From NCBI RefSeq assembly GCF_000372725.1, contig NW_005199370.1, positions 46,794-102,555 on the forward strand: a stretch of DNA of 55,762 nt, read 5' to 3'. A model generated the notes under the pieces. It was not told where the DNA came from and ran no database searches. It worked only from the letters and a program-made list of their open reading frames with translations. The translations under genes were made by a program, and so were the position numbers. The DNA is from Emiliania huxleyi CCMP1516. Its lineage: Eukaryota; Haptophyta; Isochrysidales; Noelaerhabdaceae. This document shows, in pieces, positions 37,034 through 44,662 of this stretch (within the stretch, counting starts at the first letter, position 1; the number at the start of each line of letters is the position of its first letter).

Positions 37034-39896
37034 TCACCTCTTCTTCTTTTGCTTGCGCCGCGCCTGCTGGTCAATCATGCGCTGCAGCTCCGGCTCGGCG
37101 GACGCATCCTCCGCCTCTCCCTCGGCTGACCGCTTGCCCTTGCCGCCGCCCTTGCCCTTGCCGCGGCTGTCGCCGGCGCGCATCTCCATGGCGGCGTGGC
37201 GCTGCGCCTCGGACACTCGCTCGAGGAGCAGCAGCACCTGAGGCGAGGTCGGGAGAGGTGAGCCGCTGCACGTCGCTGAGACAGGAGCCCCGCGGCATTC
37301 GAGAGTGCAAGGCCCGCTGCGTGAAGGAGAGCGGTGTGTGGCCGTGATGGTGTGGTGGCGGCGGCGGCGGTGTTGCCTGGGGGCAGTGGACTGTGTGTGT
37401 TTGTGTCTGTGTCCGTGTCCGCGCCTGGTCATGCAGCGCCTTGTCTCGGGCCAGCTCGGTCCCATCTTCCATTTCCAATTCTCCTCTCGGCTCCTCTCGG
37501 CTCCTCTCGGCTCCTCTCGGCTCCTCTCGGCTCCTCTCGCCTACCCTCGGGTGCTCTCTCGGGTACTCTCGGGTGCTCTCGGCTCTTCTCGGCGGAGTCC
37601 GCGCCTCGTCCTGCGGCGCGTCAAACTCTCCCAGCCTCTGGCCAATCATCTGCTCGATGCGCTGGTAGAGCTCGACGTCGTACTGCGTGACGATGGTGAT
37701 GGCGCGGCCGGCGCGCCTAATCTCGGGTCATCTCGGGTCATCTCGGGTCATCTCCACCGTTGAGGGTGAGTAGCGCATCTTGGATGATCTCGGGGAGATC
37801 TCGGCGCGATCTCGGCGCGATCTCGGGGAGATCTCGGCGCGATCTCGGGGAGATCTCGGGGAGATCTCGGCGCGATCTCGGGGAGATCTCGGGGAGATCT
37901 CGGCGCGATCTCGCCCTGCGCGCGCGGTGCGGCCCACGCGGTGGATGTAGTCCTTGGAGTTTGCGGGCAGGTCGTAGTTGAGGACCTAGTTGACCGTCAC
38001 TACATGTGTCCCGCCCCCTCTTGTCTAGGAAGTGTCTACGAAGTGTCTATAGGAAGACGGTGTCCCGCCTCCTCTCAGAGCTGCGGACCAGGTCGACCGA
38101 CGGGATGCCGAGGAGGTGTCTAGGAGGTGTCGAGGAGGGTGTCGAGGAGGTGTCCAGGAGGTGTCTTGGAGGGTGTCTGGGAGGTGTCTTGGGAGGGTGT
38201 CTGGGAGGTGTCTTGGGAGGGTGTCGAGGAGGTGTCTAGGAGGGTGTCTAGGAGGTGTCGAGAGGGTGTCTAGGAGGGTGTCTAGCTGCGGACCAGGTCG
38301 ACCGACGGGATGTCGAGTCCGCGCGCGGCGACGTCAGTCGCGATGAGGATAGAGCGCTCTCCCGCCTGGGGGGGGAGAGAGAGGGGCGCTGTGTCATGGA
38401 GAGGCGGCCGAGGCGGCGAGGCTGACACCGAGCGCCCGCCCGCCTTGAACTTGTTGAGAGCGGCGAGCCGCTTGGGCTGCGGCAGCTGCGGCCGGGCGGG
38501 CGGGGGCGGGGCGTCACAGCAACGTGTTGGCTCTATGCGGCGTGAACTCGCTCGTGCACAGCTTGAGGCGGCACAAGCTAGCCTCCTTCCTCGCAAGAAG
38601 CGTCTCGGAGGTCTCGCAGGTGTCTCGGAGGTGTCTCGCAAGTGTCTCGCAGGTGTCTCGGAGGTGTCTCGCAGGTGTCTCGGAAGTGTCTCGGAGGTGT
38701 CTAGGAGGTGTCTCGGAGGTGTCTCGGAGGTGTCTCGTCCCGCGCCTGGCCGTGCAGCGGCACGGCGCCGAAGCCAAGCGCGCGCAGGGCGAGGGCGAGG
38801 CGCTGCGCGTTGGCGCAGGTGGACACGAACACGATCGCCGTGTTGCCCGCCAGCTCGTTCAGGACGAAGGCGAGGTAGACGTCCTTGAGCTTTGACGGCA
38901 CGAAGAGGTACTGCTGGAGCAGCGTGCGCACCGTCTTGTACTTTGACGAAACCTCCACCTGAGGACACGGAGGGGTGGGGAGAGATGGGGGGGGGTGACG
39001 ACATCTCTACCTGAGGACACAGAGACTGCGGCTGTAGCGCGGTAGGAGTAGCGCCGTGTGCGCGTGTCGCCTCGGGCGCCGGTTCGGAGGGCGGGGACCA
39101 GCCTTCTGCATAGGCCTCGAGATCTGGGGCGATCTGGGGGGGTGTGGGGAGGTAGGGATCTGCCTCCCACCTTGACCGGGTTCGTCAGCGAGGCGCGCTG
39201 CAGCTTCTTGACCTGTTCACAGCTAGAGGTATGAAGAGACGCCGTTCACACCCTTCGGGTTCGTCAGCGCTGCGGCTTGACCTTTGAGGTCATCGTCGCG
39301 GAGAAGAGGAGGGTGTTCCGCTCGCGCGGGATGGCGTGGACGATCGTGTCCAGCTCCTTCTCAAAGTCCATCGCCAGAAGCTTGTCCGCCTCGTCCAGCA
39401 CCAGGTACCGCACACCCTTCACCGAGAAGCCGCGCGTGTTTTGCAGGTGGTCGACCAGCCGGCCGGGCGTGCCGACGACGAGGTGCGGCCGCTTGGCGAG
39501 CAGGATCGCCTGCTGCACCATGTCGACCCCGCCCACCACCACCGCAACCTTGACGCCGATCATCGAGCCGAGCGCCTCGAGCTGCTCTCCGATCTGCAGC
39601 GCCAGCTCACGCGTCGGCGAGATGATGAGGCCAAAGAGCGGCTGGGGCGCGTCGAGCAGCCGGTTGAGCACGGGCAGGCCAAAGGCGGCCGTCTTCCCCG
39701 AACCCGTCTCCGCGAGGCCAATGACGTCGCGGCCGGCGAGCGCCCACGGGATCGCCTCGCACTGGATGGCGGTCGGCGCCTTGAAGTTCATCTTTTGGCA
39801 AGCGTCGCAGAGCGGGTCCGCCAGGCCGAGCTCCTTGAAGGTCTTGGGGGCCGCCGCGGCAATTTGGCTGCCAGATTCGCCCTCGCTGTCGGACAT
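37034..39896 (-). CDS. DDX47: DEAD-box RNA helicase, DDX47/Rrp3 type
   Basis: Eight exons on the minus strand: 39282-39896, 39171-39212, 38746-38958, 38444-38485, 38294-38365, 37924-37985, 37605-37716, 37034-37237; 453 aa, the usual DDX47 length, all in frame. ATG at 39896 ([11 protein letters not shown]). Motifs in order: Q motif ([23 protein letters not shown]), I AETGSGKT, Ia PTRELALQ, Ib TPGRL, II DEAD ([10 protein letters not shown]), [30 protein letters not shown]. The C-terminus has [14 protein letters not shown] and a Lys/Arg-rich nucleolar-type tail. The orthologue acts in 18S rRNA maturation in the nucleolus. Introns 3, 5, 6 and 7 contain 10-11 bp minisatellites; intron 1 shares 41 nt with an exostosin intron. 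Confidence 0.95.
37480..37560. repeat. CTCGGCTCCT minisatellite, DDX47 intron 7
   Basis: Seven near-perfect 10-bp units (CTCGGCTCCT), followed by CGGGTGCTCTCTCGGGTACT units to about 37590, inside the 367-bp intron 37238-37604. Confidence 0.95.
37718..37915. repeat. GATCTCGG minisatellites, DDX47 intron 6
   Basis: Two arrays: ATCTCGGGTC x4 (37719-37758) and GATCTCGGGGA / GATCTCGGCGC x11 (37788-37912). On the other strand the first is the CCCGAGATCAC family of the RGS and bestrophin introns. Confidence 0.95.
38079..38317. repeat. 34-bp exon duplication flanking a GGTGTCTAGGA minisatellite (DDX47 intron 5)
   Basis: 38284-38317 (end of exon 5 plus the first intron bases) and 38079-38112 (inside the intron) agree at 33 of 34 positions. 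Between them about 16 units of 11 bp (GGTGTCTAGGA, GGTGTCGAGGA, GGTGTCTTGGA). Confidence 0.95.
38600..38735. repeat. GGTGTCTCGGA minisatellite, DDX47 intron 3
   Basis: About twelve 11-bp units (GGTGTCTCGGA, GGTGTCTCGCA, AGTGTCTCGGA). The reverse complement of the same unit occurs at 9747-9779 in the RGS gene. Confidence 0.95.
38944..39024. repeat. 29-bp duplication of a 3' splice site (DDX47 intron 2)
   Basis: 38944-38972 (true exon 3 acceptor) and 38996-39024 (inside the intron) match at about 25 of 29 positions, both including CCTCAG and the following GT-GAG bases. Confidence 0.88.
39213..39253 (-). mobile_element. Introner-like 41-nt insert, copy in DDX47 intron 1
   Basis: Minus-strand copy of the insert at 42561-42601. 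The 28 nt before it in the intron are a degraded copy of the downstream exon 2 (GTCAAG, CAGCG and CTGACGAACCCG retained, two short deletions). Confidence 0.85.
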
Positions 39897-40021
39897 GAAC
39901 TCTCCTGACAAACGACTGGGCACGCAGTCGGTAGGGTTCGACTATTTTCGGAGTGTGGTATGGTGTGCGAGCGAGCGAGGGAGGGAGCGAGCGCAGCCCA
40001 TCACGAGCGTGCGTCTCTGTT

Positions 40022-40095
40022 CGTTAAAATGAACTCTGGGGTACGGGACGCGGCACAAACGGGGCGCAAACGCCGGGCTACAAACACGGGGAGGC
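40022..40095 (-). repeat. About 70-bp dispersed motif, second copy
   Basis: Reverse complement of 14150-14222, located in the 240-bp spacer between the divergent DDX47 and exostosin genes, so it may have promoter or UTR relevance here. Confidence 0.7.
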
Positions 40096-40133
40096 AAAAG
40101 AAAGAAACAAAACAGCCAACAAGGGAGGGATGA

Positions 40134-41026
40134 GAGGACGGCACGCCGCCACATGCGGGTAATTTTTTTCTTTGCCCCTTCCAAACGACGCCCTCCTCCG
40201 CCTCCGCCTCCGCCTCCGCCTCCACTCCCGCCTCCCCCTCCTCCTGCCACGGCCACGGCGTCCACAGCCCCTCCCTCGACGAGTGCCGCTGCACCGCGGG
40301 CTGGACTGGCCGCTGGTGCGAAGTCCGTGCGCCGCGGCCGTGCAACGTGGCCCGCTCGCGAAGCCTGTGCGCTGGCAACTGCGACGAGGACCGCGGCCAC
40401 TGTTACTGCGCCGGGCTGGGCTCGGCGTTCCAGCGCCCGCTTCCTGATCGCTGCACACCTTCAGTCCACACGCGATCGCGGCTGCCCGACGGCCGACCGG
40501 CGCTGCCGGTGCGGCGGCTGGATGGCGCGTGGACCGGGTTCGACGAGCCGGGCGGCGACCGCTGGCGCCGCGAGTGGGCCAAGCCGTGGCCGCTCGTGTA
40601 CGACTCGCGGCCGGGCGACCCGCCCCTCCCCGCCGAGGCGCGCGCCGGCCGCTGGGCTCCCTTCCTCTCGGACGGCGTGCGCGGGTACTGCTCGGCGGAG
40701 CTCAACGCGACCTCCGTCTTCGAGGCGGCGGCGGGCGCGAAGCGAGGCGGCGGGCGGCGGCGGCGGAAGTGGATGCTCACGTCGGCCGACGCGGCGGGCG
40801 GGCCCGCCCTGCGCTGCGACGAGGGCGCTCACGGCCCCGCGTGCCCCGAGGGCCGGCGCGGCCCGTTTTGCGAGGTGCCAAAGCCTGCCTTCTGCCTGCG
40901 CGACTGCCGCGGCCGAGGGCGCTGCGACGCTGGCTTCTGCTGGTGTGAGCCAGGGTGGTTTGGTATCGACTGCTCCCTCTCGCTGCAGCCGCCGTCGCTG
41001 CACGAGCAGCCGCACGAGCAGCAGCA

Positions 41027-41061
<35 letters not shown>

Positions 41062-43051
41062 TTCCGCTTCGCTCCGAGGCTGCGTCGTCGGCGAGGCCGC
41101 TGCCTCGTCTGGCGCCGCTGCGGCAGGAAGAGCAGGGCATGCCGTCTGCGGCGGCGGGGTCGCCGCTGCGGGTCTACGTGTACGAGATGCCGTCCGAGTT
41201 CACGACGGCGCTGCTGCAGTACCGGGGGGTTCACTCCGCGCCGCACCGCGAGACCAACGTCTACGGCGCCTCGCAGCTGGTGCAGGGCTCCCTCTATGCG
41301 ATGGAGACTGCGCTGCACGAGTGGCTGCTCGACTCGCGGCTCCGCACGGCCGACACAGCGCAGGCGCACCTCCCTCCACCTCCCCGCACCTCCCCATACC
41401 TCCCCACACCTCCCCACACCTCCCCACACCTCCTCTCCCCACACCTCCCCACACCAAGCGCAGGCGCACCTCTTCTTCGTCCCTGTGTATGTCTCCTCCC
41501 TCTACCTCTGGCCAATACACGGAGCATCGACGGCGCCGCTCTACGGAGGGCGCCGCCACCGCGGAGCCACCCGCGTCCAGCAGGCGACGCTGATGCTGCG
41601 CGCCGCCGCGGAGTACGTGCGGAGCGCGCTGCCGTTTTGGAACGCGAGCGGCGGCGCGGACCACGTCTGGATGCTGCTGCATGACGAGGCTGAGGTGCGG
41701 ACATGTCGCGGACATGTCGTGGACATGTCCCTGCAGGTCTGGATGCTGCTGCATGACGAGGCGCCGTGCTTCGCTCCTCGCGAGCTGCGCCCCTCGCTCC
41801 TCCTCACCCACTACGGCTACGACGCGCGGCGGGGCCGTCTCTCGTGGAAGCAGCCGGACGACCGTCCTCACGTTGATCCTCATGCGCCAATCATCGATCA
41901 GGCGGCCTCTCTCGTGGAGCAGCTACGCCGACGACGACTGGCTGCGCTCGCCCGCCTTCTACGAGGAGCACGTCGGCCCGCTCGCCGGCCCGCGGGAGGG
42001 AAAACGGGAGGGCCGGCCAGCCGGCGGGCGGCCGAGAGGCGGCGCCGCGTGCTTCGAGCGCGGCAAAGACTTGGTGCTGCCTCCGTGGAAGCCGCCCTCC
42101 TTCTGGCGCGCGCCGCTCTCCGACCTTGGTCTCGCCGCGCCGGGCCGGCGCCGCGGCACCTACCTCTTCTTTGCGGGCGAGCTGGGCGCCAAGCGGCTGC
42201 CCGGGTACTCGCACGACTTGCGCCAGCGGGCGGAGGCGCTGTTCTGCGACCCGCGCGAGCCGCGGCCGCGGCGCGACTGCCTCGAGCACGCGGCCGGCTG
42301 CCGGTCCGACCTCGCCCCAAACTGCTCGCTCTGGCGGCCGGGCGTGCGGGTCGTGCCGCACGTGCGCAGAGGCGGGCACCGCGCTCTCCGACTCCATCCC
42401 CGCGCCCCTGCTCACGCAAGCATCGGGTCACACACAGGGCTGCACACGCAGGCGGGTACGGCGCCGCGCTCTCCGACTCGACCTACTGCCTCGCCCTGCC
42501 GGGCGATGGCTGGTCGTCGCGTGTGCTGGACGCGGTGGCGCACGCCGCGCGTCCGCGCCGTGGTGTGAGCAGCGTCTCTTCACACCTCTAGCTGTGAACA
42601 GGTGGTGCACGGCTGCGTGCCCGTCATAGTGCAGGACGAGAGCGCCATGTTCTTCGAGGGCGCCTTCTCGCTCGCCGGCGCGCCCGAGCTCGAGTACTCC
42701 TCCTTCTCCCTCCGGCTGCCAGAGGCGGAGCTGCCCCGCGTGCTGGAGGCGCTCGACGCCGTCGCCGCGCCGCGGCTGCGCGCGATGCAAGCGGCGGCGC
42801 TGCGCGTGCGCGACTACTTTGTGTACAAGGACGTCTACGCGCCGTACCGCTACGAGCGCAAGGCGCTGCTCGCCACCGGCCGGCCGCGCCAAGACGGCTT
42901 CCTCCTGCTCGCCCTCGCGCTCGAGGCGCGCGCGCGGCAGCTCGGCAAGCTGCCGCCGCAGACGGAGGAGGGGAGGCGGCGCAACCGCGCGCTGCTCGAG
43001 CTTGATGGCGGCGCTTTAGGCGAGTGGCAGTCGCCGGTGCGGGAATACTGA
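40134..43051 (+). CDS. Exostosin-family glycosyltransferase with EGF-like modules (GT47)
   Basis: Exons 40134-41363, 41464-41664, 41737-41849, 41923-42371, 42452-42534, 42602-43051 form one frame of 841 codons. The frame opens after a TGA and has no ATG before the conserved part; an ATG at 40153 (MRVIFFF) is in another frame, so the 5' end is unresolved. EGF-like modules: CHGHG with CRCTAGWTGRWCE (about 40245-40325) and CRGRGRCDAGFCWCEPGWFG (about 40904-40965). Then a poly-Pro linker and the exostosin domain: LRVYVYEMPSEF, AHLFFVPVYVSSLYLW, HVWMLLHDEAPCF, GTYLFFAGELGAKR, YCLALPGDGWSSR, VVHGCVPVIVQDE. The last two mark the sugar-nucleotide site. It should be a Golgi type II enzyme adding sugars to glycans. 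All five introns show duplicated flanks. Confidence 0.88.
41357..41472. repeat. 16-bp exon duplication around a CCCACACCTCC minisatellite (exostosin intron 1)
   Basis: AGCGCAGGCGCACCTC occurs at 41357-41372 and 41457-41472, exactly 100 bp apart; the intron between donor and acceptor is also exactly 100 bp. The interior is CCTCCCCACAC units of 11 bp. Confidence 0.95.
41665..41762. repeat. 26-bp exon duplication (exostosin intron 2)
   Basis: The 26 bases starting the intron (41665-41690) are identical to the first 26 bases of exon 3 (41737-41762). Between them are three GGACATGTCGC units and the acceptor CTGCAG. Confidence 0.96.
42372..42479. repeat. Exon duplication across exostosin intron 4
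   Basis: The intron starts GCGGGCACCGCGCTCTCCGA; the next exon starts GCGGGTACGGCGCCGCGCTC then TCCGACTC. The same sequence with a 5-bp indel; the exonic copy encodes YGAALSDS. Confidence 0.88.
42561..42601 (+). mobile_element. Introner-like 41-nt insert, copy in exostosin intron 5
   Basis: The last 41 nt of intron 5, including its 3' splice site, match the last 41 nt of DDX47 intron 1 at 37 positions (shared core GCGTCTCTTCA, ACCTCTAGCTGTGAACAG). Confidence 0.85.
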
Positions 43052-43308
43052 GGGGAAGAGAGTTCGCCGGCCGAGCCTCCACCGGCTCCGGAAAAGGTCT
43101 CGAGTGATTCTGAGATCAGGTCAGTTCTTTTCTCCCCGTTGCAGGCGTAGCTCCGCTCTCCTCGCAGCGTATTTTGGCCCCTCCAGTTTATCGAGCTCTC
43201 CTCGTGTAAGAGCAAAAGGACCATTCTCTTCGACGAGATCGAGAGAGAGAGAGAAGGTACCTAGCACACCAACCTACGAGGTGTGGAGGGGGTGCGAGCG
43301 TTGACCAG
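43052..43308. other. 3' flank of the exostosin gene
   Basis: No gene. Short GAGAGAGAGA run near 43240. Confidence 0.4.
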
Positions 43309-43660
43309 GGGGTTGTGCGCCGGGCCCTCCTGCTCGGCTCCAGCCGGTACGCGGTAGACAAGTCTTGTCATCAACAGAACAGATGGATCTGACCTCGGGG
43401 CCGATGTGACCAAGCGCTGGTAGCGTGATTTTGACCTCACAGACCCATGCGCCATGGTCTCTCACACGTCACAGTGTGCCGGCAGTCGCCGAGCAGTGTC
43501 GCTCACACAAGCCGCAGCACAAGTGACTGAGGGCCAGTGAGGGCGAGCCCATCGCTGTCACAGCTGTGGCAGCCGCACAGTAGGCTGTGTCAACTGTGCA
43601 GCGTGTGTGAGCAGCAGAGGAGCTGCTCTCCAGGCTTCTGTTGCAAAGAGCTGCATGCCA
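43309..43660 (-). repeat. Dispersed repeat family B, copy 2
   Basis: Inverted copy of 19909-20232, about 28 bp longer because of small insertions, 23 kb away. Confidence 0.88.
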
Positions 43661-43985
43661 CCGAAGGGGCGCTGTCGAGGTTCGCCGAGCGCGGCGCAGG
43701 TTGGAGGACACCGTCACCGACGAGCGCGTCGGAGTTTTCACTCCGGACAAAGACGGCGACACGCACACGAGCCGCGGCCGTGTCGCCCCGTCATAGCGGC
43801 ACACCCTTTACCGTAGCTCCTACCTACCTCCTATCGGCCCTCTCAATTTGCCGCCGTGGCGTAGCTCGAGAAGAAAAGACTTGGCCTGATATAAAAGACT
43901 TGAACGCAGAATCGACCTATGCGGGGCTAAAAAAAGAAACAATGCCGTGTGTTCATTCATCGTGAGGATCGAAAGCATGCCAGAA
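43661..43985. other. Intergenic, nothing supported
   Basis: Between repeat B and the RNase H remnant. Short arginine-rich frames only. Confidence 0.4.
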
Positions 43986-44418
43986 GGACTGAGGGACTGG
44001 GAGAGAGGCGGTCCTAGAGGCGATTGCTTACTATAGATCGAAGCTAGAGGCGGTGGTCTTCATGTGGGTGCCAGCACACGTGGGAATAGCAGCCTGCAAC
44101 ACATACGCCGACGCGGTGGCGACAGCATACCTCGGAAATAACGACACGGAGGACGCCTCAAAAGTGGTGCGGTACGCGGTACGAACTAGACCATGCATGT
44201 ACACGGCGAGAAGGGAGGCGGCAGAGGACACAGAGAAGAGGGAGATAGTGGACCGACGGACGTACGGGCACATGTGTCAGAGCGCGCACGAGTGGGTGTG
44301 CGGACAATTTCGAAAGACGGGGAGGCCGGGATCGCACACGGCAGGGGTGGCGGGACGGCTGTGGAGCGAAGTGGCCGCGCTTGGAGGCGCTAATTGCTCG
44401 GCCGCGCGGGGCGGTTGA
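43986..44418 (+). pseudogene. Retrotransposon RNase H remnant
   Basis: The open frame encodes AVLEAIAYYRSKLEAVVFMW then WVPAHVGIAACNTYADAVAT. That is the conserved WVPxHxGIxxNxxAD signature of RNase H domains in non-LTR retrotransposons (His and Asp retained; the usual GNE is CNT). It continues about 90 residues (KREIVDRRTYGHMCQSAHEW) and stops at TGA 44416-44418. An in-frame TGA lies just upstream, and no reverse transcriptase is visible nearby. A truncated retroelement 3' end. Confidence 0.72.
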
Positions 44419-44662
44419 CTCGCCCGCTGGGAGGGTGGTGCACGGGGTTTGCGGCGGGGTCCCCATCGTCCCCGGGGAGGGCGGCCATCAGGCCGCCGCG
44501 ACTGTCGGCGTGGCCGCCCTCCCTTTCTCGGTCTTTTGGCAAGATTGGTGAAGTTGGTGAAGCATGGGTGCTGCCCTTGGCCGCGAAGTGCCCCTCGAGG
44601 GGGGCAGCTGGCACTCCGCGGTTCGGTCGTCGTGGTGATGCTCCTCCATCGCTGTTGAAGCG

